Positions 12,788 to 24,206 of a stretch of 64,000 nucleotides of DNA are shown here, one piece after another. The DNA is taken from NCBI GenBank assembly GCA_000320545.1, contig ADNK01000096.1, positions 81,001 through 145,000 of the forward strand, in the 5' to 3' direction. The first letter of the stretch is position 1; every line of letters begins with the position of its first letter. The notes below the pieces were generated by a model. The model ran no database searches. It saw only the letters and a list, made by a program, of their open reading frames with translations, and was not told the DNA's origin. Position numbers and translations under genes: made by a program. Origin of the DNA: Bigelowiella natans CCMP2755. Lineage: Eukaryota; Cercozoa; Chlorarachniophyceae.

Positions 12788-13456
12788 GAATCGGTTGTGT
12801 TGGAACTTTTATCATTCCCAGTTTCTATCGAATGGCAAGGTGGATCCCGCGACAATGACAGACGATACCACGGTTTGAGGAGTCAGGGGGGGGTGGGCAA
12901 GATATGTCTCTGTTTTCAATACATTTCTGCCTTAGATACCTAGACTTAAGACTGTGATAGTTGATCAATCCTGCCCTCCTTCCCTCCCCCTCACGTCTTG
13001 TCTCTGGTAAACCCAAAAAAGGGAGAGGCCCTGTATCAGAGGAAGGATGATACGCCTACGGCTCTAAAGCAGCGACTGAAGCTCTATCATGAGAACAATA
13101 ACGCCCTTTGCAAGTATTATCGTAAGGTATTGTAGCTGTTCCAAACTTCCTCCAACTTTTATTAGTACTATTTATTCGTCCCACTGTTATCATCTCCTGC
13201 ACTTGCTTACCACCATGAAAATCACTACCACGAGCTGATGAAGTGCTCTAACGTAAAAGTAAGTAGTGGCACGTTTAGAGTAAACCACACACCTCTTTCT
13301 TTCCTAAAGGTTCTGAAACCAGCGAATGGGAATCAACTGATCCCCAAAGTCCAAGCGACTGTAGCGCGCATGATGGATGACCATATGACCTCCACCTTTG
13401 TTGAGAGAAACCCCTACAACCTCGTCGATAATGAAAACATAAAATCAAAGCTCTGA
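11380..13456 (+). CDS. Adenylate kinase (long form), 11 exons
   Basis: Catalyses ATP + AMP = 2 ADP. Eleven exons join in frame to 250 residues: 11380-11425, 11537-11589, 11658-11708, 11811-11892, 12021-12064, 12229-12300, 12394-12431, 12641-12704, 12822-12872, 13022-13126 and 13310-13456. Diagnostic motifs in order: P-loop GPPGAGKG near residue 9, AMP-binding HLSTGQMLRAAV, the family signature FILDGFPRS, and the LID start GRWMHKGSGRSYH followed by a long LID with TGEALYQRKDD, which marks the long type. The arginine-rich KQRLKLYHENN helix and a C-terminal helix complete the fold. The protein begins almost directly at the P-loop and shows no targeting peptide, so a cytosolic enzyme is suggested, but an undetected 5' exon could add one. 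The usual Gln after GKGT is Val here. A CT microsatellite lies in intron 8. The link from exon 10 to exon 11 is the simplest in-frame join; a micro-exon between them is possible. Confidence 0.93.
12745..12784. repeat. (CT)n microsatellite in adenylate kinase intron 8
   Basis: About 20 CT units lie some 35 bases upstream of the acceptor at 12821, so the run extends the polypyrimidine tract. Confidence 0.95.
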
Positions 13457-14553
13457 TAGTCAAGAACAACACGTAGGAGAAGAAATGATGACATCCATAT
13501 TTTACACTGTACTTAGTGTAACAGCGATTTGATCGCGTTCATGGGTTGTGTTTGCTGATGCACATCATCGTAATGTTCATTGCTCTAAAGACTAACCATT
13601 ATCACGATGTGAAACAACCACCGGGAGAACTCAGTTGACTACACTCTAGCACTACTTGATGTACTGAACACAACAACGCACGTACGATGTAAATTGTGCG
13701 CATGGTACATGCCATGTCTACTGTTTGCGGTATAATAGACATATTTTTCTCATCGGTGACAAAATGTATGGCAACTGCATGCTACAGGCTGCTTGCTATG
13801 ATGTATGTGTCGCAAGGCCCTTGCTGAGACGTAGAGCCATGCAATGGATGGCACGATCATGATGCGTGCCTTCGACTCACTTGTCATTCGTGCATGCTGA
13901 ACACATTCTACTCGTAGACGTTGTTGCCACATGCTAGAACATGAGCCACGCTGCAGTGCTTGCTGCATGCATGCAGCTAGCTAGATCATGCGACATCATG
14001 ATCATGCACATCTAGAAACGTGCGATGTTGTCTGCTCCTTCACCAGTGTTCCGAAGAGACAACTGTTTTAGACAATGGAGCCCCTCTCTGTTTCTCTCAT
14101 GCATGAAATTCTTCGCTTCCTGAATTGAACCTCAGCATCAAGCACTCATTTGCGTTTGCAGAAGTCCAAAGCTCACAACTCTTGCAAGAATTGCTGCCAT
14201 TGCACGCACATATTTTACCAAACTAGGACATAACTCAGGATCCATCAAGTTATACAAATTTCTCCCTGCATCTTTGGAATGCTTCCTGGTTCATGGTGAC
14301 CATGCTGCCCCTCGTTCGATCATCGTCATTGCAGGAGCACGCAGGCTAGCAGGACCAGGAGATTCCAAGGCCACTTCATTCATGAGAGCGCAAAAGTGAG
14401 CTCCTCCAGCTAGTTATCGGTGCCATTCTCTTCTAGGGAACAAGAAAGGGGAGAAGAAGATAGAGGAGTAGGAGAAGGTGAGGAGAAGAAGAGAACTATT
14501 CTGCAAGCACCGCTAGAAGACTTCATCGCTCGTACTGATCGCAGTGCGCATTT
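13457..14553. other. Intergenic region rich in GCATGC/CTAG words
   Basis: About 1.1 kb without recognisable genes. 13940-14010 is dense in TGCATGC, GCTAGCTAG and GATCATGC palindromes. Short open frames have no family resemblance and none of the splice-phase support seen in neighbouring genes. Confidence 0.5.
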
Positions 14554-16120
14554 TTGGATGATTTCCCTAAATATGGAAGTCGCAGTCAACAAAATCGTTG
14601 TCATTTTACCCAAAAAAACAGCAAAACATCCAGCTCGATGCCGCCATGCCCCTGTGTAAGCGCCGCGCGCCCGTCTCCTTCTTTGCCTCGTCGAAGGCAG
14701 TCCTTATCGGCCCCGTCAGCCAGAGAGCGTTTATGGGCTTGTTCATAACGATGGCTATGATGATTCTTGCCCCCCCTCAAGGGCGCTTCTCTTCACCGGT
14801 TCGATTGAATCTAACAGAAACCTTGCCAACACTGCGTTTTCTTGTTCCCCAGATGATTGTTGTGACTTTGGGGATGGGGCGGGGCGGATAAAAATTAGCA
14901 GATTTCTGACCGGTCGAGAATCGATCGGAGTGGGCACAGCAGCAGAGATGTAAATTATAGGAGACGAGCAAGAGGTGGAGACAACGTTCAGGAGCATTAC
15001 GACGCCCATGCTCGGAAAACCATGCGGCTTGACAGCGGCGCACAAATCAAGAAGAGACGCCAAGGTCATCATACCCCCTGTTTCATATTGTCCTTTTGCA
15101 TACAAACACATTCACATCCCCCTGATCTTTCGGGTTCCGTGTGTATATCAGGTGTGGCGTACCCCTTGAAAAAGTTCCACAATCTAGTCAAGAGGCTGAT
15201 GTTAGCGGAAGTGTCAAACATATACCGGAGGGATGAAGAGAAAGAGAGCAAAAGGAAGAAGCAAAAGAAGCAGGGGGACTGCAACCACAATGGTACTAAG
15301 ATCGGCACAAGTAGACAATGCCGCAACGAATTCCAAAACCAACGAAGCACAAAACTCAATCTCCTCTCCCTTCCCTCCACCCCCCCCCAACAACAGGAGG
15401 AAAGCTGTCGTTGCTCGACGTAGGTTGCGGACGCGCGTGCGACCTGGCAAAATGGCGCGATGCCGGTCTGGACTACGTGTTCGGAATCGATAAATCCAAG
15501 GACATAATCCGAGAGGCCGTCCGGAGGAGCGAGGAAGCACGCACTCCTCACCAGGTCGGATGGCATCAGGGAAGGAGGCGATGGGAAATAAGGGGGAAAG
15601 CAGGACTAACGGGGGCGATGAGCTTTGAGAAAAGCACAGGAGGTTGCCACCCTCTCCAGACGGCTTTCGCTCAGTACCCTCACTTTGGAACAGAGAAGTT
15701 TGACCGTGCCAAGATCGAGCAACTGCTGCTTCGCCAAAGCAGCGGTGGATCCAAGCTTCTTCCCTCATTCATGACAACACAAGGCGTGGGAGGAGGAAGA
15801 GAAGAAGAAGGCTTATTCTCCTTGGCCTCGAGCATGTTCGCGTTCCAGTTCTTCTTCGAGAGCAACACGACTGCGACAACGGCACTGCGTAACATCGCCC
15901 AAAGTAATAGCAGTAGTAGTAGTAGTAGTAGCAGTAGTAGTCGTAGTAGTAGTCGTAGTGATAGTGTTATAGTAGTAGCAGGTGTGATCGTAGTAGCATT
16001 CGTAGTAAAAGGAGGTAGGTAAGTTCTTTTTCTTCCGTCGCAATGAGCCAAGGATTCGTTGTCTCAGCCAAAGTGATAAGGGCATCATTTAAAGCCTTCC
16101 AGATAATTTGCCCTCCTGAC

Positions 16121-16173
<53 letters not shown>

Positions 16174-16542
16174 CCCCCTCCCCCTCTCCCCTTGGCCTCA
16201 TTGTATGTCTTCTTGCGATGCAGATTTAAGGCCGGGCGGATATGCGATCTTCGTTTTTCCGGATGGCAAGCGAGTGGAAGAGCTCTTTAAAACAGCATCA
16301 GCAGCAGAAAACGATAACACTGAGGATGATGGATCCTCCTCCTATCGCCACAAGACGTTGTTGAAGGGGGCGACAACGGTGGTGATACCAGAACAAATCA
16401 AGAGCAACATTACCCGTAGAAGAAACAGCAGCAATTCTAGTGATGACGCCAGAAACGCCAGAGGACGCGGAATCGATGGCGTAGACGTAATAGTGTGTTT
16501 GTGTGTGTGTACTTCACTAAGGTTGAATATCATAGAAAGAGC

Positions 16543-16584
<42 letters not shown>

Positions 16585-17572
16585 CTCACAAATATGACTC
16601 CACAATCCGAGATACAACATATGCGCACATATAATATTTGCTTGCGTCCGTGTTTTTTGCGTTTGCATTTTTGTTGAAATGCAGGTTTTTGCAAACGATT
16701 TCATGCGCGTGCGGAGGAGGTGGAAGGGGGTACCCGCGCCAGAATTTGGGTTTGTCGTCAAATTGTGCTCGAATTAACGTGAAAGCAACATGAACTGAAA
16801 TAAGCATACACAGAAACACATATGCAAGCATAGATCGATACTCTCCTGCTTTCCCATTCAGTGCCGGTTATATCTTCGAGCTGAAAGATACTGTGACAGA
16901 AGGCATCATTCCCTGCGAAAGGGGCAACAGCAGCAGCAGCAGTAGCAGTAGCACAGGAGCGACAGAATATCTTATCGACCGCGACTCACTCATGTAAAGA
17001 AGAAGAAGAAGATATGCCATACTGAAAATAATTGGTTGAGATTCCATTAATGATTCACACCCAGGAGCTCAAGCTCCCCCCCCCCCCCCCTCTCTCTTCC
17101 TCGCATGCTCTCACCACATACTCGCGCAGGCACACACACACACACACACACATACACACACGGGAGTGCGGGAGGGGGACGGAAGGCGAGGAGGGAAACA
17201 CACATTCGCTTACAGGAAAGGGGAGAAGGCTTTGAATCTTTATGACTAAATGTTGTTATTAGCGCTAGAGCAAAATGCGTTGGACTTCACCTGGTGAGGG
17301 ACTGGGGGGCAAACAATAGCCCGGTACTTTGCCAATGAAAATTCGTATTTACATAATTAAAAATAGAAAGGTTCCCCAAATGAGACAACGGCGATAGGAC
17401 TGACCTGTGCATATTGCTTCTTCCGACCATTAAAAAGGTTGCTGATCTCTTTGAGGTGGGCGATGCCACGAAGGGAGTGAGACATTTGAAGCCGCCGTAC
17501 CTAGAATCGCATCCCAGCTTGGCTGCGGCGACAAGGCTGTACGCTGTTGCTGTTTTTATGAAAAATAGATAG
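14554..17572 (+). CDS. RNMT: mRNA cap guanine-N7 methyltransferase (RNMT/Abd1 family)
   Basis: Transfers methyl from S-adenosylmethionine to the cap guanine of mRNA in the nucleus. Supported exons: 14992-15064, 15152-15292, 15397-15554, 15660-15903, 16224-about 16532, 16862-16993, 17263-17293 and 17438-17572. In order they show the family start EHYDAHARK, the substrate helix KKFHNLVKRLMLAEV, SAM motif I LLDVGCGRACDLAKW, the acidic strand VFGIDKSKDIIREA, the FAFQFFFES strand (the place of the family's SCQFxxHYxFES), LRPGGYAIFVFPDG, and the C-terminal strands AGYIFELKD, ARAKCVGLHL and RLYAVAVFMKN. Large low-complexity insertions (Gly/Glu and Ser runs) separate the motifs, and the introns hold GTA, CT and CA arrays. 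The first exon (ATG 14554 to donor 14655) fits by phase but is weakly supported. The 3' end of the 16224 exon is uncertain because donors cluster in a GT repeat. Confidence 0.85.
15902..15960. repeat. (AGT)n microsatellite after a capping-methyltransferase exon
   Basis: AGT triplets begin exactly at the donor that ends the exon at 15903. If the donor were skipped they would code for a long Ser run. Confidence 0.9.
16124..16165. repeat. (CT)n microsatellite in capping-methyltransferase intron
   Basis: About 20 CT units followed by more C/T-rich sequence, 60 bases upstream of the acceptor at 16223. Confidence 0.95.
16550..16582. repeat. (CA)n microsatellite in capping-methyltransferase intron
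   Basis: Pure CA run of about 33 bases. A second CA run of similar type lies at 17130-17160 in the next intron. Confidence 0.95.
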
Positions 17573-18037
17573 TAGTAAGTTTATACAAATGCGCATATGT
17601 GATGTTATCTAAAGAGGTCATCCAGTCACATTAAAATACAAGACTTCACATATATGCGTACGCCGCAGTCGTTAGCTGACAAATGTTCGATCATGACAGC
17701 ACACAAACAACGCAATCAGATCGTTGTACATAGCTAGCCATCATCACATGCAAAACAGCGCTGCTGCTTCTGCTGTTGCACACAATGATATGTTTATAGC
17801 TACATGTAACATGCGCACGCAGCATAGCATTCGACGATACGATGGTTTGCACGCGAACAGCTGCTTGCGTCATACGTACTCAGCACGAACAATTGAATGC
17901 ACAGCTTACACTATTGCGAAGGTCATCACGTGTCTTCTCTATACTTCCCGCGATAGCTGTTACGATTATAAATCACGTGAACATAGCTGAAACATTTCTT
18001 TTTTCGTGCTGACACATCAGACGACGGATGGACACGT
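17573..18037. other. Intergenic region between convergent genes
   Basis: About 0.46 kb between the stops of the capping enzyme and the glycosidase-like gene. It is rich in GCATGC/TGCA-type words and palindromes; no gene recognised. Confidence 0.5.
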
Positions 18038-19025
18038 TCAAATTGCTTCTTCCCAGCCGTTCAGCGGCTGCGCCATCGTGTAGCAGTAGTCTTTTGGACA
18101 CAGGATTCCAGTTCCATTAGATCCGGGCACAGGCTCAGGGACGAGTGTGCAAGGCCATGCTTCGGTGACTCCATTTGTCAGGGCTATTGGCGTTTTCCCA
18201 TCCTTTCCAAATACAACGTGCGGGCGTTCCCTTCTAGAGAGGTTAAGTGGCTTCTCATGAACTTGTTCGACGATGTTCTCGTAAACCTTGATATTGTTGT
18301 TTCCATACCATGTATATCCGTCTTCTGTGTAGTAGTGATAACCAAAAGGGGATTCCCAGCCACCACCATGGAGCACGGCATGCACAATGCCATTCTTATC
18401 CAGCCATATCATTGGGTCCTCCCCTCGCATCTGCTGGTCAGGGACAATGTTGGAGACATCTGGGAGATACACAGCGTAGTTTGCCACGTCCCTCCAGTTG
18501 GAGTGGTTCATCATACCGATAGCGGGGCGTGCGAGGCAGAGTATCGAGTCATCTTCTTTGATTATGCATGCCAGGTTTGAATCCGACGATGATGGATTCG
18601 GAACAAGTTGAGGCTCAGACCATGGGCCGTCAGGGCCTTTAGAGTAGCTCATTCGGGTAAGTAATGGTTCGGGGGGGTCTAGAGTACACTGCTGGTCGTT
18701 TGGGCAGGAGGGATCGCTTGTGCCATTGGCGCCGAAACATGAGTTTCCTGTGCAGGGAATGCTTTTTTGTCCGTAGTTTGTAGTGTAGAACATTACGTAT
18801 TCCCCTGTGGGTGCGCGGGACACTGTTGGCTCGTGCGCAAATACGGACCAAACGACTTCTCGACGCTTGAATTCCATTGGCCTCTTCGGGTCACTTGCTA
18901 CGGCATGAACAATCTGTAAATCGCCAAAAATATCATATCGTCTGAAAACTGGCTGCCCATTCGCAGCAAAAAAAGCTGGCGAATCCAAAATTAAGTTCCT
19001 AGGATCATCAAATATGACATATATT

Positions 19026-19074
<49 letters not shown>

Positions 19075-19465
19075 CACATAGAAAACAGCCGAAAACAAAA
19101 TACTACTTGAATACACGCACCTGGGAATTGGTTATCCAAGCCTTAATTCCTGTTCCGTTGACCATCTCCGCCGCCCACATATGGTATGTGCCATCGTCGG
19201 CTCTAATGACACTACCACCCCAAGAGCTAAGCTGATCTCCTTCGATTACTGTGCGTAGGCCGCTCCCCATTCCTTTGGAGTTGAGCGGCTCGAAGTTAAA
19301 TTCGTTGCACGTTTCCCCTTTAAATGCGGGGTCACAAGCACATTTAGTGTCGACACAGCGGCCATTGTAAACACAGTCGCGATCGTGGTCGCAGGCAGAA
19401 GGGAGCGCGGGAAAGGTTAAGAAGAGTAGGGTTCCCAAAAGCATGGCGTTCGCCTGAGTGATCAT
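18038..19465 (-). CDS. Secreted EGF plus five-bladed beta-propeller (GH43/GH32-like) protein
   Basis: Two exons on the minus strand. Exon 1 starts at 19465 with a clear signal peptide (AMLLGTLLFLTFPALPSA). Next is a six-Cys EGF-like module (CDHDRDCVYNGRC, then CACDPAFKGETCN), and then the first propeller blade (SSWGGSVIRADDGTYHMWAAE). Exon 2 (18998-18038) carries repeated blade motifs typical of GH43/GH32/GH62-type five-bladed propellers: EPTVSRAPTGEYVMFYTT, SYSKGPDGPWSEP, EDPMIWLDKNGIVHAV and RPHVVFGKDGKTPIAL. About 435 residues in all. The role is inferred to be extracellular carbohydrate binding or hydrolysis; I cannot assign substrate or all catalytic acids. The donor of exon 1 is either the GTGCGT after 19121 or the GTAGTA near 19105; only the second keeps phase with exon 2. 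The intron contains a long AT run. Confidence 0.8.
19028..19068. repeat. (AT)n microsatellite in glycosidase-like gene intron
   Basis: About 40 bases of uninterrupted AT inside the only intron of the secreted propeller gene. Confidence 0.95.
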
Positions 19466-19903
19466 GCTAAAGTTGTATTTGGGGGGCTGCAATAACAATA
19501 GGCCGATAGATCTTGACTCGATATGTAGACTACACTCGTACACTTCTAAATTGCCTTTCACAGGCTGGATCTAGATCTAGCATGTCCCAACATGTACGAT
19601 CGTACATGTAACCGCAAAAAGTAACCGCCCACTCTTCTTACGAGTTACCTTTCAGACTTAGCGACGCATCGCCAAAAGTCGGAACGGGAAAACGGCCTGC
19701 CGTTCATCCCGAGCTTCTCGGGCAATGGCGCCTTTTGTCGGAAGAGTGTACCGCAATAATAGCCTGAGTATTTGTATACGCGACAGCATTTCGAACTTGT
19801 CGCATTAGAGGTACGTCGGAGCGTGCACATACTTGTGAGTTTGCGTGTGCACATACCTGTGAGTTTGCGCTCTGCACGGCGCTGGGAGTTCAAGCGAGCT
19901 CGA
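19466..19903. promoter_or_regulatory. Shared upstream region of two divergent genes
   Basis: About 0.4 kb separates the start of the minus-strand propeller gene from the inferred start of the plus-strand PPR gene, so both promoters should lie here. No TATA box is obvious. A near-repeat, GTGCACATAC(T/C)TGTGAGTTTGCG, occurs twice about 24 bases apart near 19826-19870. The exact PPR start is uncertain, so part of this region may be coding. Confidence 0.35.
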
Positions 19904-22900
19904 ATGAGACGTCTTTCTCCCAGTGGTATGATCTCAGCGGGTAAAGGGGGTATGGCGATGTGTGTATCTTGGTTTCGGGCATCCTTTGCCAGCCCCCCCC
20001 CCATCGTCTCGACCGGCTGCTTCGGCATAACACGACTTCGAGGCGACCCAGGACATTATGCTACCCGGTTTTATTCGAGCAGCATTGGTGAGGCCGACGA
20101 AAAGAGTGCTGCCAAAAAGCGCCAACTACGCCGAAATCGAAACAAGCGGATGGGGGGGACAAAATTTAGCGATGGAGTGGTAATGATCTGAGATCCTTGT
20201 TTTTTGACACTTCTATGCATGATGCCGTTTGGCAGTGACGCCCAATAAGAATAGTGGATGGTTGAGGCCAGAGTAATATGGAAACGAAAACAATATTGAA
20301 AACACAAGGGGAATGGAGTAACAATGTACGCGACAAAAGGAAGAGGATTTCATTGTTATCTGTATGCTGACACGTATTTCATTTTTAGGAAAATGATCGT
20401 TATGTGAAAACATTCCTGGGTACATTCTCTTTCAGAGAACGTCGAGGTGATAGACTTGTTATATACACCAGCGCTGATTTCCATTTGATAATGATGTCCA
20501 CATGAGGAAACCTGCGCCCGGTCACAAACTCAAGCATGCACATATGAATCCATTATGTGACGAATTCTCGATCATAACGCTGATAATCAATGCCACCATA
20601 CCATGTGTGTGTGTATGTGTGTGGTGTGTGTGTTCAAGGTCGCCAATCTTCTCTGATTAACAAGCATCCTCAAGATGCTGAAGCCACTAGCCCGGCTGCC
20701 TCCTCAACCGTACAGGGGAAGAAGACACGCAGGTTGGAGGCCGATCTTCTTCGGCGTCTCCCGTCAGAAGGCAGTTCTTCCTCTTCTTCTTCCTCCTCCT
20801 CCTCCTCCTCTGAAGCAATTCTGGCCTACATTTCAGTCATCATATTCTACCTTAGAGAGAGAAACTTTAGCAAGGCACGCTATTACCTGGAACTCGTTTC
20901 AGAATTGACAACATCATCCAGCAATGGCGCGGGCAGCGAAACGGGTAGTAATGGCTTGGTACAAGCTCTTCAGCTTGCATTCGATACATTCCCAACGACG
21001 GATACAACCTCTTCTGACCTTGAAGCGAAGCTAAAGAAATATATGGCCTGCGAGGGTGGATCCTGCTCCAAAGAGATCGTGGAGAGGGCGTGTTCTGGGT
21101 TGATCTCTGTGTGGTTAGAAGCCGGAGATATAGTGAAGCTAGCAGCAACACTGAAATACATGAGCTCTCATCAGATTCCGATAATATACGATGAGGACGA
21201 CGATGAGGACGCTATTCTCTGCGGCTTGACGAGTCTTGCCGCCACACTCCCCTCATTGAAAGGTGAGGTGAAAGAAGCAGCAGCTGCAGAGCTATCCGAA
21301 CCAGCAGCTGCAGCTGAAGTAACAGCGCATGTTCGGAAGCAGCTTCCAGCTCTTTTACACTCAGTAATCATGAAATCCGGGCGCCGTCAAGTAGGACAAT
21401 ATGTCTCGCTGTATTGCGCGCAGGCCACCGACTTGAGCAAGATGCAGCAGTTTGCAGAGTCGGAACTTTGTCGCAGCTGCCTGCCGGAGCAACTCCCAGA
21501 GGTTTTACACGCACTCGTGAGACTGCGATCTAGTTACAACGACCTTGTGGACCTTTTGAAGAACGAGATGCGAAGACACGCTTTCGCTCAGCAACAGCAA
21601 CATCAGCAGTATGAGGAGTATGATAGTCTTATGCTTGACGTAACCCGCCAATGCTGGGAGCAAATCCTCACAGTCAAAGATGTTGAAACGGTCAGCCGCC
21701 TTCAGATAGAAGAAGATATCATTGAATCTTTTGCAGCATCGAGAGAAGAGAGGGCGGGAGAAAAAGGGGTGGGAGACACAGACGCTACTACTGGCGACGA
21801 CAACGAAGTCGTTGAAGCGGCTTGGGAAGTGATAGCAGACCTAGCATTCCTTCTCCAGGACGAAGCACGCCATGCGTTGAAGCTGATGCAGATTGCTAGT
21901 AGTGGTAATGCTGAGCAAGCTCTTCACTACTTACAGACGGAAGGCCTGGAAGAAAAAGACAAGTTACAGACACTATTTCTCGACGCCATTGTCGCTGGTC
22001 TTGCACCGGCTTGGAGTTCATCAAGCACCATAGGCAGCAGCAGCAGCAGCAGCTATGGTGGTGGTGGCGATGTCAGCGATAGGGTTCGTGGACAAACGAT
22101 CAAGCCGAAAGAGATAGCAAGTGCGAAGAGGCTGCTTGATCGCGTAGTAAGGGGATATCGTAAGCTAGAGAAATTCCCGTCTATAAACAGATGTGAAGAG
22201 ATTATCACTGTGGCGTTCTCTCTAGGGAACTTCGGGGCCGCCAAGGCTGGCATTGTATGGCTTCTGAATACCCGTGACACGGACGATGAGCAGCAGCCAA
22301 CTCACCTCCACGACCCCCTCCGACTAGTCTTCATGACTGCGAGGAAGTGCAGCCGCGAACTTAGCGAAGACGATGCTAACCTACTTATCCGCTTGGCCGG
22401 TGTTGTGGAGAACGAAATGCCGAGTAGTAGTTTGAGCGTTTTCTTATACAGTGCTATGATCTTCTCCCTCGATTTGTGCTGGATTCGTGCAAAAAGCCTA
22501 AAGCAAAAGGAGGCTTTAGGAGGCTGCATCTGGACAACTTTCACCTCGATAGTGAGGGTTAAGCAGTTGCGTCCCGACATATTTGTTTGCAACGCCGCAC
22601 TCCACCACTTTGCGCGAGAGGGCAATGAGGAGCGCGTCAAGTTCGTGCTTAGGGCGATGGAGAAATACGGTCTCCAACCAAACAAATGCACGTTCGACGC
22701 TTTGCTGCATCTGCAGATGGCGAATAACGGGAAGAGTGAGGACATAAGCCAGACGCTGATGCAGATGAAGGCAAAAGGCTTCGAGCCGTCTGAGAGCCTT
22801 GTCAACGCCGCTATTACAACCAGTGGCGTGGAGGCGAATAACGTCAAACGTGTGGAGGACTACATCGCGCAGATGGGCGAGGAGACTGTATCCGCTGCAT

Positions 22901-23466
22901 CTCAGGTGGAGATTATGACTTTCTATTCGTCAAAAGGAGAAGTGGAAAAGGTCTTTGCCTTTCTTGAGGGCGTCCGTAGTCCCGAAATATCTATGTACAC
23001 AATCGCTTTCAACTGCTTCTCGCGCCAAGATGACCATTTTCCCTCCCTGCCGTGCAACATCCGAATGTTTGTAAACCTGTTTGAGAGGCTTTTGAACGAT
23101 AAAGAGATATTGTGGGACCAATTCCTGGTCTCGGCAGCTCTGAACGCGATTCACAAGATTTCCCACACGCATATGAACTTCGGGATAAAAAAGGCTGAGA
23201 CAGTTTTCCAGCGAGCCGCTGAGCAGGACGTCAGGGTATTGCCGAAGGCGATGCAAAAACTGTTGTACTTATATATTAAAAACCAGAGAATCGACCTGGT
23301 CGAGCGCTTGATGCGAGCCTCGAAGACAACGTATCGGTGGAATACTCGGGAAGTGATGTTTAAAATCCGTAAAGCGGTAGAATATGGGGTCTTTCCGTCG
23401 CATACGCGTCGAGCATTAGAGAGTTTTCGAACCAAGCTCCTCCAAGATTCAAACGAATACTCATAG
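19904..23466 (+). CDS. Pentatricopeptide-repeat (PPR) protein, probably organelle-targeted
   Basis: PPR proteins bind organelle RNA and aid its processing or translation. The long exon 20639-23466 codes for about 942 residues. Its C-terminal half has recognisable PPR helical pairs: FVCNAALHHFAREGNEERV, KFVLRAMEKYGLQPNKCTF, DALLHLQMANNGKSEDISQT and LMQMKAKGFEPSESLVNAAI. The N-terminal half is alpha-helical with less regular repeats. Exon 1 is inferred to end at 20087 (donor GTGAGG) because phase 1 matches the acceptor at 20638; it ends in HYATRFYSSSI, preceded by a basic, acid-poor stretch typical of a mitochondrial presequence. The start is placed at an in-frame ATG at 19904; 19772 is also open. 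Ser runs coded by TCC/TTC and AGC triplets lie near the N-terminus and around 22030. The stop is 23464-23466. Confidence 0.8.
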
Positions 23467-24206
23467 TTGCAATTCGATCATGTTTTGATTCGGAGACATA
23501 TAGACAAATCTCTCTAGGCTCACATCAAATGCTGGAAAGGATTTCATTTCATGTCAAATTGTCTGTGATTTCAAAGTCCAAGAAGATGACCCTTGCGTTG
23601 CTTCCCCTTGATGACAGAAATCAGAGAACGAAATGCTAGATGTTGCATTCACGGCGCACAATCCTTACGTCATGCACATCATGCATGCGGCGGTGCACAC
23701 CTTCTAGCCTTGTCCATCACGACAAACTTGTGAGCATGTGCAAGATGCGCGTGCACATCCATGGCATGTAGCTGCGATCATTGCGATGAACGTGCCAGCG
23801 TGGCGCAGGAGCGCGATGGGTCTGCGAACTTCATTCTGTGCACAATTCATGATTTGACTGGTGCATGTACACCAGTAATTGTTACGTCGCTAAACGCGGC
23901 TAAAATTCTAGTACATAATAGACATGACTAAATGAATGCAAAACGTGGCCATTGTGTATCGATTGGTAAAGATCATGCAAACAAGTTGATACTGTCACAT
24001 TTTGACATTGCATGACGATCACAAGAAGAAAGCAAGAATCATGTAAGTAGCATGTAATTGCATGCAAGTGCAGCCTAATGATTGGCCATGCACAGATGAG
24101 TAGACTGTAGAAAAATTGTACTCATGCAAGTAGCATGTCATTGCATCAAAGTTCAGTCAGCATAATTTGCTATACACATGTAAATAGTACAGAAAAGTGT
24201 ACTTTT
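23467..24206. other. Intergenic, TGCATG-rich
   Basis: About 0.74 kb between convergent genes. Repeated words GCATGTA, TGCATGCAAGTG and ATGCAAGTAGCATGT occur (for example near 24045-24070 and 24120-24145), giving a loose 80-base duplication. No coding signal. Confidence 0.5.

Noticed and set aside
14755-15111. 118-codon minus-strand frame (QYETGGMMTLAS...)
   Set aside because: Antisense to the capping-methyltransferase exon at 14992-15064, which has family motifs and exact phase.
18218-18580. 120-codon plus-strand frame
   Set aside because: Lies antisense within the secreted propeller exon, whose minus-strand reading has clear blade motifs.
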